A stretch of 64,000 bases of DNA from Pteria penguin (GCA_035048485.1 CM068580.1:35377585-35441584), one strand, 5' to 3'; counted from the stretch's first letter, positions 1 to 14,370 are shown. Translations and numbers: made by a program. The notes: generated from the sequence alone by a model not told the origin.

Positions 1-3000
1 TCGCTTACCGTTCTTGGTTTTTAAAGCTTAATGATAGCACTGTGTTCTTCTTAATTAATTCTATGGTCTATCAGTTATATACATGTTTGCGTTACTATCA
101 TAATCATGCAATAATGATCATGTATTTATGATTATATATTTACAGAGGATATATCTTCGTTAATTAGGTACACAGCCAGCATTTCGTTTTTGATCTATGA
201 TGACGATACTAAAAGCATTGGTGTTTTAAGTTGTCAATCAATGAAAAGCAATTTATCAAGTGTATAATTTTGAAAATGATAATGAGATTTCGATTTCAAG
301 TGTTTAAATAAGCACTAATTAGATGTGAATGGTGTCAAGGTGAAAAGCTCTGAAATAGTTTAATTTATCAAGTTTCATGAACAAAAGTAGTTCAATGAGC
401 AGAATTTCTACACTTTAATTTTTTTCATATTTTAACAAGGGTAGATAACTCCGTAAAGAGTATTCATATAGTACGATCCCACATTTTACAATCGTAAAAA
501 CCAATACCATCTAAAACGACATTTATATCGCTATAACCTCAGTGGAAAGTATTAACTATGTTTGTGTCTTATTTTGTCATTTAAGGCTTGTTATGAATAG
601 AGTACCTTAATGGGTATGCTACTGTATTTCTTTTTCAAACACAGCCAAATCTAAGAAGGGACTGTTGTGATGAATTATGATGAAATAAGAGGCATATTTC
701 GTGCGTAGTGAAGTACGTTATGCTAGCTAACGGTAGCAAATGACACCTGTATTAGGGTGCAAGTTTCATCCGCCAATTGTAGATGAAAAACGCCGATCTG
801 ATCCTAAAGTACTGTCAGTCGGATCACCACTCCCATTTTCGTCGCACATTTGAAAATAAGACTCGGGGGTAAGTAATAGACATTTTTTTTCCCGAACTTT
901 TTTTATCACATGAGCACAAAATGTTGGATGATGCTTATGTTGCATATGGTGAAATTAAATCTGTTTATTTCAACCCTACAATAGGCAAAACGGTATACGA
1001 TAATTTCCATATAAATATAATGATAAACAACGTAAAACTTCAATTTTTAATTATTTGCTGTTTTACAGGGGGGTTATTTATCTATTTATCTATTGTCTCA
1101 TTGTAATATCTTATTCCGCTAAATTACTCAAATCGGGCATTATCACTACGTCTACCGTCGAGTCTAATTTTCCAAGTGTACGACAAAAATGGATAAGGTT
1201 TTCAGATTCAGGGTACTCCATGTTTAAAGAGACGCCATCATAGACTTCGATGCAATGCGAATTAATTTTTTTTATCTACTATCGTGTTTGATGTTCTGAT
1301 AAACTCATTTCTTAGAAAACAAAAAATATATAATTCGGTCAGAATACATATATCTTAAGTAGATAAATACACCGCAATTGGGAATTCCCGTACGTTGTTA
1401 GTAACGGTATAGCAATATAAAACATACTTAATCCTAAAGTAACTCGGGAAAGCCTAGCCTTTAAACATTTTGGAGTGGCAAATCTATACAAGTGACAAAT
1501 GAGAATATAAGAGCGAAAATTAAGCTAATATTATTTACTCATTTATTATCTATTTCTTTATTTTTTTAAATTTTATTAAAGACGTATGAAGGTTTCTCTC
1601 TTAGGGAAACTGTGGTGCAGACAGAATGCAACAATTGTCAGTTAAATAGATGACACAAGTTGTTTGGCGACAAATTCAGATATTTAAGATGCTAAAATGG
1701 GGTTATATTCTATACTGTTCTCTCTTTAAGCACTTTTTACTACTATTTAGTGACTTTTAATGTATATGTAAACAAACACGTCATGAGTTTGTGTTTCTTA
1801 CTATATGAGTAATATATCCGCATATTATACACAGTGCTGACTTTTTGTAAATACTTTGCCAAAAGAAAATCATTTAAGTCATACAGTCCTTCATCCGGTT
1901 AGTGCACTTGATATACTTCATATAAACACCCCGCCGTCAACTATTTTGATGTATTTACTCCGATATACAACCCTGTAATCATACTTTCATATTTGACTTC
2001 CGGTCAAAATATGATTCCTTTTTAAAATGACATCAACGACGAATGTATAGGACAATGCTACAGGTATTAATAAGATGCCAATATCAACTAAGTACTGCTT
2101 TCACGATCAAACCAGCCATTCCTATCAATTCACAATCTAGAGAATGTTGATACATTGACTTATGATTTAGCTAAATGACAAAAAAAAAAAAAAAAAAAAA
2201 GACCTAGAAAATACAGTTTTACAATTTATGAAGAATCCGTGAAACATACCTTACATTTGAACATTTTTTACATTTATTGTGGGATTATTAATTTTCTTGT
2301 ACGAGAAATGGTGCAGTGCGATCTATTTGACAAGTGTTGTTTCCCTCTATAAGGTTGAATTAAGACCATATAACTTCCTAAACGAATCGCTGAGAAGTGA
2401 CGATTCCTGTCTTTAAGAACGAATATTCTGCTCAAGATAGCTCAAGTAGAATGTGTTTATAGTAGGCAAATTGTCTCTGTTATCGTTGTTTAAGCTCTTG
2501 AAATGCATTATCTTCCATTGGCAGTACAAAGGGGTTTATTCCCTTCAAATGTCGATATAAAATCTCATATATTAGAGATTTATAAACTGTGCTGTGCTGG
2601 CTATGTGTCAAAACACCCTATGCAATATGTGTTATCCATGTCTTCTATGCAGTATGCCTTGCCGAAGTTCTTTTGCCGATTATCATCAGACAGAATATAT
2701 ATTAGTAGTTGGACGTTTCAGTTAGCAATGTGTCGTGCTGTCATATAGTGTCCAGTGATCAAGGTTTCCCATTCAAACTATTTGCACTCTATTTATTTAA
2801 GCCCGGTTACATTTGAAGCTTTTTGGGAGGGACGCATTTGTTTTGCCTCTTGTATGTCATTGTTTCAAATATCACGTCTGTCGTGAAATATTGGTAGGGG
2901 AATTTCTTTCTTTTGAAAGGAATACCCGGTTGCTTTGATGTTACTGGTTTGTGAATGTCAGTATGTCTGACCCTACATAATATGAGCCGTCCGGGCTCTG

Positions 3001-3300
3001 TTGTTTCACCTTTTGTTTTACATACGAATTGCTTTGTGGTTGTCCTCTTAAGCAAAAGGTTAATTAAGAACAGTTCATTTATGGTGTTTTACTATTCTAC
3101 CCATCTCTGAATATCACTGCATTTTTATAAACTGTACATGGATATCATCGGCTTGTAGGTATGAGCTTTTTTGTTCTTAAGTTAATTTAAGAGTAGAATT
3201 TTAGTTGACGTGGTAGATCTCAAATACATTTTGGAACATGATTTTAACTTATCTAACAGTAAATGCGATATGTCCTCAATATTTCGTTTAAATCGCCAAT
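1..3300. other. AT-rich non-coding stretch, no gene seen
   Basis: Only short open frames occur, with no recognisable domain and no coherent exon with acceptor, donor and protein-like composition. A pure poly(A) run lies at 2180-2200; this could be a retroelement tail, but nothing recognisable precedes it. Probably 3' intergenic DNA of the minus-strand receptor gene. Confidence 0.5.
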
Positions 3301-3307
3301 TAATGTG

Positions 3308-3310
<3 letters not shown>

Positions 3311-3386
<76 letters not shown>
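3311..3386. repeat. (AT)n microsatellite
   Basis: About 38 uninterrupted AT dinucleotides. The open frames across it encode only Tyr-Ile runs and are artefacts of the repeat. Confidence 0.98.
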
Positions 3387-3388
<2 letters not shown>

Positions 3389-3668
3389 CACTCAAAATGT
3401 ATTAGATTTCATAACTTACATTTGCGTAGCAGTTTGGTTTCAATAACAATATTTACATAGTGCTGTACATATATAATGTATTATTTGTCATTTATGATCA
3501 GGGATAGATGATGTGGTTTGTTTTCTGTACAGATCAACAATTCCATGCGTTTATTTTGAGACGCACGTCTCATCAATAGTATATATACAGAGTACGTGTG
3601 CTTAATACAATAGACTAAAAAATGTATGTGTTTGAAATATCCTGAATTAAAGTAAGTCTAGCAATGGG

Positions 3669-3837
3669 TATGTATGTATGTATGTATGTATGTATGTATG
3701 TATGTATGTATGTATGTATGCATGCATGTATGTATGTATGTATGTATGTATGTATGTATGTATGTGTAGGTGTGTGTAGGTCCGTGCGTGCGTGCGTGTA
3801 TGTATGTATGTATCTATCTATCTAATAATAATAATAA
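3669..3837. repeat. Compound (TATG)n / (GCGT)n / (CTAT)n / (AAT)n microsatellite
   Basis: A TATG tetranucleotide tract, once interrupted by CATGCATG, passes through GTGTAGG and CGTG variants to a second TATG run, then CTAT and finally AATAATAAT. This is a composite simple-sequence locus. Confidence 0.95.
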
Positions 3838-5287
3838 GACGATTTATGCAAAATTATATTGGAATTTGATAAAAATAGGGATTAAAAAAGGACGAAGCGC
3901 GAGTGTTTTGAGAAAATTTATCAGAATTTCGCGTATTTGATAAAACGTTATCTCCATATGTATTAAAAGACACTATAATGTATACATGCATTCTTGATAT
4001 GGTTTTCATGTATTTGATTTTACTTGGAAAATTTGTAACCACCCACCGAGTTGAAACTGAAGAGATTTCTTTAAACAGCAATGAATTACACGGGTCGACA
4101 AAATAGCATATGTACGTGTATTTTTAAAGAATGTCATATTTATTTGATCACACTAGATGTTGTTATATATGTATATGTAAACATCATCATCGTTGTTCTC
4201 TGTACGGAGCTGAGTGAATTTACAGGATGGATTAGAGGGCAAGAAACGACAACTCTTGTTAAAAAATACATGATGCTCACAATCAAGAAATAAAATCAAT
4301 TTCGCTCCGATGAATATTTCAATTCTATTGTACCTTGTGAATCACATATAAACAATCATTATGACAGGGATTTACACTTAAAAACTTTTTTTCTCTCACA
4401 TTCGCTAATTTTCATAAATTATACTCGCACATATACATGTATCCTAAAATTAAGGTTAATAACACAAACAAATATTGATCATTTGATTTTGAGTGTGCTC
4501 GAAATAATGTTAAGGTTATACGTACAATGTTTACGCTTCTGGTGTTGTAACGAAGTGTTTGTCTATTTGTCCTAAATGTATGTTTGATCACGTTTTTCTA
4601 TTACAGGTATTGTAATAATTGTATTTTATGTACTGTGTGTAAGTTCTGTATGAAGATTCTTCTCAATAATTATACAATGTGTACTTAAGACATTTATACA
4701 AATGTCGTTATCGTTTTTATCGAATTAATTTGTTCAACTTTCGAAAGAATTGGTATTTGCTATCTAGGAACATTCAAAACTCGAAAATACAATTATTAGT
4801 GATACTCTGTTACAAGGTTAAACTTTTGATGTGCTAATTTGATTACTGATTTAGCTACAACAGTTTGGTATAGATATAGATATATTAATTTATATACTCG
4901 TGAACCACGAAACCAGACGATTTTCTGAAGTTTTGTATACTTACATAAATTATCAAATTGTCTCATCATAATGCATTCGAGTTTAATCCACTTGTTTGAA
5001 ATCATATTTAAGAATTATATGCTTTTAATTTTATTTTTATGTTGTATCGCTCACATCCATAGATTTGACGTGTCAACAATTCTGAATGTGCCACAATTTA
5101 TCACGTTTCCCTGGTGGAAATTTTTATTATTCATTATCACAATCCTAAATTAATATTAAGTCTTAAATTTTGCGGGCAAATTACATTTTGTAAATAAAGT
5201 TAACTTGATTTACGCTACACATACCAAGTTTATTGTACTTTCTTGTTTGCCTTATGATGCCAACGCTTGTGTGTGAGAGACACGGGG
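3838..5287. other. AT-rich non-coding stretch, nothing recognised
   Basis: No exon, RNA gene or repeat family was recognised. Short open frames on both strands have no domain signature. Confidence 0.4.
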
Positions 5288-5565
5288 AAAGGGGGGGGGG
5301 GTTGAGTGTTCCCACCATCAGAAAATAAGTACATGTGGAGAACGGTGCATCGTTTTCCCTTCAGTCGACATTAGATTATATTCGCTGTCTGGAAAAGCGT
5401 TTCGATTCTTTGTGGTTTTTCTTTAAGGTTTTTTTTTTGGTATTTGTTTGTTTGGTTTTTTTGTGTGTGTTCCCCCCCCCCCTTTTTTTTGGTTTTGTTT
5501 TGTTTGGGTTTTTTGTGTATTTTTTTTTTTGTTTTTTGTTGGGGGTTGCTTTTGTCTGTTTTCTT

Positions 5566-5597
<32 letters not shown>

Positions 5598-5598
5598 T
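5288..5598. repeat. G-run and G/T homopolymer low-complexity tract
   Basis: A G run near 5291-5300 is followed, from about 5412, by alternating poly(T), poly(C) and poly(G) runs that end in a long G run near 5581-5597. Open frames through it encode Phe/Val/Gly or Lys/Pro runs and are not genes. The G runs could form G-quadruplexes, and the exact run lengths may be assembly-sensitive. Confidence 0.9.
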
Positions 5599-6243
5599 CC
5601 TTCAGCAGGTTAAATGGCATTTCCTGCTTGTCCAGACTGAAATAGAATGTATGAACGTAGATACGGCGGTGGTGAGCAGCCACACTGAATTTCAATTCCA
5701 TTCGCTTTAGTCGTATCGTCCATCCAGACACCCGTTTTCACTGTTTTGAGAAGGTTATGTTACCCTGAGTGAATTTATCACCATAATGTTATAATTATAA
5801 GGTTAAAGATACCACAAATTCACTATTAATACATGTATATAGTAATATTACCAAAAAGTTATACGACATCCGGAACCTAATTACATATATCACTTACTAA
5901 AATCATGATTTATCATTTTATGAGACAATATAAGTAAGTTTGTCGGCAACACAGACATGTCATATAACTAATCCGAACGGATAAAATCACTATATTTACT
6001 ATCGGATATAAAATCACCAAGTCAAAGAGCCGAATTAAATAACTTCATGTTGTGTATCACCATCTATCAATGGTGTCAATAACTTCACCTAATGCGAACA
6101 AATTGAAGGTATATATTAAAAACGGTATATTTTCAGCCCGAACTAGAGCTTTGGGTCAGAGTTCGATTCCCGCTTTGTTTCATTATATTTAAGAGGTATT
6201 TCCTGTATTCACCTCCTGCTTCCATGCCGCAATATAACAGAAA

Positions 6244-6690
6244 ATTGTTGATAGCGACTTATAACCTATTCAATCCACCAATGTGCTGTCACATTGCGAT
6301 ACGATTGGCAACATATAACCCATTCAACCCACCTACCTGCTGTTACATTGCCATATAATTAGCGACTTATTACCCATTCAGTCCACAAATGTGCTGTCAC
6401 ACTGCGATATAATTAGCGAATTATAACCCATTCAGCCCACCAATCTGCTGTCAAATTGCGACATAAATAGCGACTTATAACACATTCAACCCACCAACCT
6501 GCTATTACATTGCGATATAATTAGCGACTAATAACCCATTCAACCCATCTACCCGCTGTTACATTGCGATATAAATAGCGACTTAAAACTCATCCAGTCC
6601 ACTAATGTGCTGTCACGTTATTATAAGCGACTTATAACCCATTTAACCCACCAATCTGCTCTCACATTGCGATATAACTGAAAACTTGTT
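6244..6690. repeat. 54-bp tandem satellite, about 8 units
   Basis: Successive copies of a unit containing GCGACTTATAACCCATTCAA, then CCCACCAATCTGCTGTCACA and TTGCGATATAATTA, recur. Anchor positions are 6271, 6324, 6379, 6433, 6487, 6541, 6595 and about 6644, a period of 53-55 bp. Units have diverged by point changes, with two alternating sub-types (CCAATGTGCTG and CCTACCTGCTG). Confidence 0.9.
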
Positions 6691-7795
6691 GAAAGCAATA
6701 CAAAACACCCACCAAGAAACCATTGTACCGATGCATTATCATGCATTCTCTAATATATTATGAATTCATTCTAAAATGTCATTAAAAACGATCTAGCAAT
6801 ATTATTTACATGTACATGTAATGTTAACAGGAAATCGAATTATATTTTGATCGAATTGATATATGTCATTGTATGATTAATAAATGGCATCACAAATTCA
6901 AGTTAAAATCTAATCGATCGTCTGAAAATACAGAACCGACTTTATGATGTAACATTTGGATAAAAAAGCATAATAATCTCATACATATACGCGAGATGGA
7001 TTGGATTGTGTGTGTCCGTGGGCATGCGTATCAGCTCTTTGTCATACATGCAGAGATATGATCAGGAAGATTCAATGATCAATGTCTATCTCATCCTCCT
7101 GTTATTGGTTATATTAATGTCCATAACAGTCCGTTTATTACAGGGACCCAAGTTGTATCACCTACCATAGAATATCGTGTGCTCATTACATCATGTGTTA
7201 TGGACTATTTTAATACGAGTAAAATGCCTTTAAGTCGTAATAACTTTGAATTGCTAATGTATGAAAACAATAAAATGGGGGCAAGTAGGTCTTATCTTTC
7301 GTCTATGCACATCGAGCGATAAATCAGAGAGCATCGAAATCCGAATTTTACCCTTTGAATCTGAACCACCCCCCCCCCCCAAAAAAAAAAACAAAAAAAA
7401 ACCAAACCACCATCTCTAAAATACCGTGACGCATTGACAATTTTATTCTATGCAGCTTATTTAAGTTTCTCGTAACCAAAAGAGTATCCTTCATGACCAG
7501 CTTTCGTCCGTTCTGGATATCCTACAGAGCAGACTTTCCTCGATCACTGATGACTTCAGATTTGCCAGTTTATGCAACCCGTGTCAAGCCGGTCAAGGTC
7601 TTGAAGGGACCTCGAAAACGTCATCACTGCCAAAATTCGTCATTATCTCTTCCAAGAAGTTGGAAATGATAAATTAACTGACGGACCTCGGAAGCATAGC
7701 TTTGACCATAATTCACTTGAACCATCGTAAAAACTTTACTTGTACATCCCATTTATATTCAATCGAGGAATACTGTTTTCATCTTTTATCCTTAT
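6691..7795. other. Non-coding stretch with poly(C)/poly(A) tract
   Basis: No gene seen. A C run followed by an A run occurs at about 7369-7400. A tRNA-like B-box fragment (GTTCGATTCCCG) lies just outside this stretch, near 6160, without a clear SINE around it. Confidence 0.4.
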
Positions 7796-8044
7796 GGAGC
7801 CGGTGCACTTCAGTAAGAGAGATATTCGAATAGTGATCGAGAGGTCCAGAGTTCGACTTCCGTCGTGAGTACACTGGTGTCCTGTCTTTCGGATGAGACG
7901 GTGAAAATCGAGGTCCAAAGCACGTGGCTTGTAAAAGACTCCTCTCTGCTTCGGGTGGGTCTGTTGCAAAGATATATGCGCCAGGGATATGCTATCACCA
8001 TACACATGACATACTCACAGGATGACGTAAAATAATAATCAATC
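7796..8044 (+). mobile_element. tRNA-derived SINE, family 1, diverged copy
   Basis: The layout matches the other copies here: a tRNA-like head with a B-box-like GAGTTCGACTTCCG, then TCTTTCGGATGAGACGGT, a body with TGCTTCGGGTGGGTCTGTTG, and a 3' end TGACGTAAAATAATAATCAA. The A-box region has decayed, and no target-site duplication was found. Short open frames on the opposite strand belong to the SINE, not to a gene. Confidence 0.85.
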
Positions 8045-11000
8045 TTACCCTAAGAATTAACTGCTGTCAAGTTTTATCTGTCTCTGATCTCGAAATAGGT
8101 ATAAAAATGTATGGTACTTACCAGGTTTATTTAATCTTATTTCAATACATACAAAAAGAGTTGAAAATATGAAAACTTCTCAGAAGGAAAATTATTTTCG
8201 CATTTTGCTGAGAAAGAAGAAAATGAAACAATACATATATTTATGAGAATATCAGCACCCAGTGATAAACAATAAGGCATCAATCTAAGTACTATTGTTC
8301 AGATCTCATCGAGAATATTTCTTTTAGATCTCTGTATGTACAACGTTACATGTACCTTCAGCTAAGGTGAACATGCATGTCATAGAAAATTAAAACAGAG
8401 AGGGCACTTGAATAATGTAAATACGATGTAATTATTTCAATCAAAGAAAAAAAACTATATATAGTTACATTGTATTAATATAAGGGTTATTGCACAAACA
8501 GATCAAAGATCGTGCTGAAGATATTATACAAAAGTATATACTACGCAAACATCTGAACGGAATCTGGTTATCAATAATATTAAGGGGATATCAATGGGAT
8601 TTCAAATATGTAAACACACTAAGTATAGTCACTCAGTAAATTCATATCTATTTAAAATAAGTTTATACTTGTATGAATTAAGTCCAAAGAAAGATAATTG
8701 TATTTAATGACACACTGGGATTATTTAATGTGTATGGTCAAATTGTCGAGTAATTGGTAGCCCTGATGGGATTGCATCAATACTAGACAAATGTGAGAGG
8801 CTACAACCAATTCCCTGAAAGACAATACAGATAAATAATATATTCAAGTGGGCCTATATCGCTTAGCTAAGCATTTAGCCAAACTAACAAAATCACTCCT
8901 TTCAAAACTAATAAAAATAAAATGAAATTGTCTAATAAAGCAGAACATTGTTTCAAAAGCAAAACATCATAAAAGATCACTGCAAACGAGAGCAATGCCT
9001 ACATTGCTTAACATAGCTATCATCATTTCATTAACGGTAGTAACTTACTTAAAATACAGGTGGTTTAAAAAGTTCATAGAAATACGACCTTAGAGAAATG
9101 ACTTTGAGTCAAGGTTGTGACACATAATTATGCCAAGAGCTACAATCCTGTCTAGTTTGATACAATTTCTTGGAAGATCAGTAAAGCTATGGCTTAATCC
9201 CACTCTATCATCTTAATCTACTGAAATGTGGACCTTGAAATGAACTTAGATCGAAATCATGACATAATGAGTTTCCTATAATTCCTTAAAATAACTGTAG
9301 AATTGTGGCTTGGTTAACACTGTCTTATGTTAGTCCCTGTGACCTTTATAGGATTGGATCAAGGTTATGGCACAACATTAAGCCAAGCAGAACAATCCTA
9401 TGTGGTGATACTATTCCTCAAATTCTCATAAAGCATTTTAACTCCTTTCGTCATTGTGACCTTGACCCTGATTGTATAACTGGGTAATAATCAAGACACT
9501 GTATACCATAGTTACATAAAAATACTGTCAAATAAAGTGAGCTACACATATAAACCACATACTATCCTGGTATAAATAACAGAATAAATTTGTTCCAATA
9601 CGGCATCCAGAAGAATTCGGGCAAACAAGATGGACAGACAGACATTGGCATACAATAATTATTATGCATCAAAGAGGTTATTCCATCTAAATAGCAAATT
9701 ACATATATAGATAGTTTTCACTTGGCGAAAATTCACGGGAGTTATCTCCTGCTGTCAAGCAATTTGTGGGTGAGAATGTGAATTTTTGTTCTTTAATCAA
9801 CAAAAATACAGACCGAATCTCTTTAAAATCATCTTTGAAAATATAAATTGTTTACATACCAATAAGTATTTAGATATAATGTATTTCAAAATTGTTTATT
9901 TTGTTGCAAAATTATGAAAACCCTCTCCATACAAAGGTCTTAAAATTGGTAATACTTTGAATAAAAATCTCTTCTTTGACCCAAAATATGGCTGACTACG
10001 GGAGGTAACTCCAATGAATTTAGACTCGGTGAAAGCTATCTATAGCTAAATAATGTAGTGTTATTTACACACTGTTATCATCAGTAGTAATCATATTTTT
10101 CCTTCTTTACATATACAGATATATATTTTTATAGTACATGTATGATCATCCTTCAGGATGAAAGGAATAAAGAATGTATGAATGTACATGTTCTATCAGA
10201 TGCAAGCTATTTCTTTGTAAAATTTTATAAATGATTATTTTCATCAGAAGTCTGGCTTTGAAATAGTACGTATTTTTTGTGAAGAGTTAGTGTGAAGCAA
10301 TAAATATTATACTCATATCTGATTTGAGGTAACTGTACAAGGACTGTCTGTCAGCAAACATGTTCTCTTCATTATCCGTTATATTTTAGCATTTTATAAT
10401 GTTATAATATTAATTATCAAATACTGTTTCCTGATTGGTTCCTTGTGTCTCAATTGCAAGCAATCAAATATTAACTTAAAGGCCCAGCTTTTATGAAGCA
10501 ATGTGTGATAGATGTAACCATAAACGGACATTATGAAGATTAAAAAATATCACAAAAAACATATTTATAAATCATGCTATCTTAGTCACTTTTGATTTAA
10601 TAAGTATACACACACTATAAATATTCAATTATAAAACTTGAGACATTAATAGTATGTGATCAACATTAATCAAGTAAATAAAATAAAATAAGTAAATAAA
10701 ATCATGCATATATTGAAAATAATATGGTTATATCATAATCAACTTTCCAGAAGGGCATGTATAATTTTGATGGAGTTGTATTACAGTTTTCAATATAGTT
10801 ATGTACTGTGATAAGAATATATCAAAATTTGGCCCCTGGCGCTAAATTAAATCTTGCAGTAGGACAGCCTAAACAAAGTCAGTTATGCTTGTTTTGAGAA
10901 TCCTTTTATCAAAATATGAGAACAAATGTGATTCATAGTTCATAAAAAGATACAGAGATTTCATTTAGTTTTTCACAACTTTGAAAAAACAAAAAACAAA

Positions 11001-13189
11001 ACCCAAATTCAGAAGAAGACAAATATCAAAAAAAAAAATTGAAATCCCTTGAATGGATTTCATTTCAGAGAATTGACATCCTTTCCCATTATGATTATTT
11101 GTGATGACAGTGATCAAAGTCAGCTGAACTGAAAAGAATAGCAAGTGCAAAAAGTTGACAGGCAGATGCTGGATACAAGATATGTTAATCAGAATAGTTC
11201 ACTTGAGATTATGTAAATCCAAGTAAGCTATAGGAAATAAGACAAGAATACAACTGATGCACAATTTCAATTTCAAAACAATCACCTTCATATGGTTCAG
11301 CAATAACATTTATATTACACTCTTGCATGTAAAAAAATTGTTCTACCGGTAATTAAAAGATATTTCTAAATTAATTTGTCAAGAACTTAAAATCGATTTA
11401 AAAATACCTACAAAAATTGCCATTTGACATCCATGTAATACAATGTCATTGTGATAAAAGAAAAATCAAGCCATCTGACAAACATAAACAAGCATTATAG
11501 TAATTATAAAGTTTAAATACAAATAAATAAATGCAAGAAAATTTCAGAAACAGAAAGACTTCAACACCCAGGAAAGTGAAAAAATACCCAAACTTGTACG
11601 TATATACATTTATCACATTACATTTTCACAAGACAAGTGTTCTGGAAGAGCATAGCAGATCATAGCACTTGGCTTGCAAAGATGATCATATTCAAATTAT
11701 CTGTATATAAGAATAAATGAAATTATAAGAGACTTTTAAAATTATAATGAAACATTCAGGAGAGTAAAATCCTATCACCTTTTGTAATATGACATTTTCA
11801 AAGGTTTCAATGTTGGTTTGTTGCCAAATAAGGGATTCACCTATAGTGAAGCAGTGTTCTATATATGAGGTAAACCAATGACCATAAGTAAGTACTCAGA
11901 GAGACTGGGTATCAATCACAGCTTTTATAGGAGGGAGTATTAACAAAGGTCTCTGGGTTTGTTTTGACTTATATGTAAATTATCATTATAATAACCTTCA
12001 ATATGGTTTTATATGCGTAAAAACAAGACATGAACATATTCAAGAGTAGATAAAGATACTAGTATTGTACAACAATGCCAGAGGAAACCAAATTTATCAC
12101 TGTTAATACACTCTGTACAGATATTGGAGATGTCCTTTCAAATTACTGATTTAAACCTGATATAAGGTTAAGAAAAGGACAAATACATGTTTAATGCACA
12201 TTATATGGACAGGTAAAACACTAAAGGACAAATAAATGTGTGGTTAACATTAGTGAATCAGGTTATAATACCATGTAACTGTATTGAAAAATAATACATT
12301 TGGATAATGCAAAGTATAAAGTACGAAGATACTACCGAGTCTATGGGATAAGTAAGATAATATGATGTCAAAGCATTACAGTTTTGATTGGGGTAACGAC
12401 AATAACAGCTTTGTATTGTAAAATGGTGACAGGTAACATACACTGAGACAGTATTTGGACGGTTTGATATGACTTGGAATAAAACTTCTCTGCATGCTTG
12501 AACTCACATTGCCGAAGTAAAAATAAACGCCTACAGTTGATTATTTCATGTGTTTTAAAATTTCAAAATGTATCATCTGTATCTAGATTTATATATTATG
12601 GTAAATATATTGCAGAAAGAATCATATCCATTAGAATTGTCATAAAGGGACAAATGCCCTAAACAACAGCAAAGTCATATGACAACAAATCTGGACATAG
12701 GTCTATGACAACATTAACATTAATGTTTGACCCCAAAACAAAGTCATTTTTGAAGTACAATAGCTCTTTGATAGAAAGTACATGTACTGACTTTGGATCT
12801 ATATAATGTCAAGGTATTAGGGATCCTTCCTGGGACATGGGCATTATCTGTGTTAAGCATCATAATCCTCTTTGGGTCATGGGCATCCTATACGCAAAGT
12901 ATCAAGACTTTAAGATGAAAACCCCTCAAATTAAAGTCCAGAAACAATATTAAATGAACAATTCTGTAACCTTGACCTTTGGACCTCCAAAACGAAAAGG
13001 GTTCTACCATTCAATGTGTTTGTATATCCCCCATTACTTTGTTGGCTATGCGTATAATAATACATATTGTGTAAAAATCATTAAAAGTATTTATTACAAA
13101 CAGAAACTTTTTACTAATCATCTATATAAATATATTGAACACATAAAAAAAAAAATGTGTATGTGTAAAACAATGCTCTAGAGGACAAC
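8045..13189. other. AT-rich non-coding stretch with dispersed repeat fragments
   Basis: No convincing exon. A decayed fragment of the hairpin-ended family (AAGTGGGCCTATATCGCT) lies at 8847-8864. Around 9060-9480 there are repeated phrases of the GACCTTGACC / AAGGTTGTGAC type shared with 17.6-18.1 kb and 29.2-29.9 kb. The rest appears unique and AT-rich. Confidence 0.45.
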
Positions 13190-13490
13190 AAAATTCTTGA
13201 TGACAATATTTTCTAAATGTAGATCAAACTTGATGGGTAATGTCACAAGGTCATAGATTATAGTATCAATGGACAATTTTCACCACAAGGAACATGTGAA
13301 AGATAAAAGCCCTACTGTTTATAATGGTTTAAAAGCGAAAGCCAAGTTAAATTTGTTTTTTATATAGGCAAAATTGATGTTCAAGGCTACAAGGTCATAA
13401 ATTATGGAATCAATGGAAAGATCTTGTCACACTGGGAAAAACAAGTAAAATATGAAAGCTGCTATAGTTGAAAACATAAAAATGAGAGGA
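13190..13490. repeat. Dispersed 'aaggtcaca / caaggaac' repeat fragment
   Basis: Contains repeated phrases such as CACAAGGTCATAGATTATAG and ACAAGGTCATAAATTATGGA, each followed by 'caatgga(c/a)a...cacaagg'. The same wording recurs at 37.0-37.4 kb, 47.0-47.4 kb, 48.6-49.1 kb and 51.2-51.4 kb. A non-autonomous dispersed repeat is likely; its class is unknown. Confidence 0.6.
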
Positions 13491-13639
13491 CATTAATGGA
13501 GAGCAGAATTAATTTTGCCTCATTAGTAAATAACACAATTTATTCTGTGTGATTAGTTTCTGTTTTGCACCAAAAATTGATAATACAGGTAAATGTACTG
13601 TTTATTTTGCACTAGTTAATAAAAATGTTATGGCAGTAG

Positions 13640-14370
13640 ACACTTTAAGTGTTGTTTGTGCCAGTAAACATGTAGCACTGTATGTGGTGTGAAAATAAAC
13701 AGAGGACACTGTATGTGTTGTGTGACAGGCGACACTGTGTTGAGACAGTAACAGATGAAATTGTAAGTGTTGTGGCAGTGACTGATGGCACTGTGTGTTG
13801 TGTCAATAAAATATGGCACTATATGTGTTGTGCTAGTAAACAGATGGCACTGTGTTATGCAGTGTCAGATGACACTGTATGTGTTGTGCAGTAACACATG
13901 AGACTGTAAGTGTTGTGGCAGTGACTGATGGCACTGTGTTTTGTGTCAATAAAATATGGCACTGTATGTGTTGTGCCAGTAAACAGATGGCACTGTGCAG
14001 TGACAGATGATACTGTGTGTGTTGTGCAGTAACAGATGAGACAGTGTTGTGACAGTGGCTGATGGCACTGTGTATTGTGTCAATACAATATGGCACTGTA
14101 GATGTTTGGCAAGCAGTAGATGGTAATGCATTGGTTATGCAAGTAACAGTTAACAATGTATATACTAAACCAGTGGCAGATGGCCTTGTGTGGGCTGTGC
14201 CAGTAACAGATAACAATGTATGTATTGTACTAGGCACTGTGTTGTGTCAGTAACAGATGGCACTCTATGTGTTGTGCCAGTGACTGATGGCCTTATGAGG
14301 GCTGTGCCAGATAAAACTGTATGTGTTTTGCCAGTGAATAATGGCACATTGTTGTGTCAGTAACAGGTGA
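13640..14370. repeat. Minisatellite of 'GTGTTGTGYCAGTAACAGATGGCACTGT' type
   Basis: Variant units of about 25-33 bp (core TGTTGTGCCAGTAAACAGATGGCACTG) run for about 0.7 kb. A higher-order duplication is visible: the segment starting GTAAGTGTTGTGGCAGTGAC at about 13763 recurs at about 13907. Open frames on both strands (for example 13833-14237 minus) arise from the repeat. Confidence 0.9.

Noticed and set aside
3182..3460. Open frames rich in Tyr-Ile repeats
   Set aside because: Translation of an (AT)n microsatellite.
5335..5731. Open frames with Phe/Gly or Lys/Pro runs on both strands
   Set aside because: Translation of homopolymer tracts.
13833..14237. 134-codon minus-strand open frame with HNTVPSVT-like repeats
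   Set aside because: Minisatellite translation; no acceptor, donor or domain.
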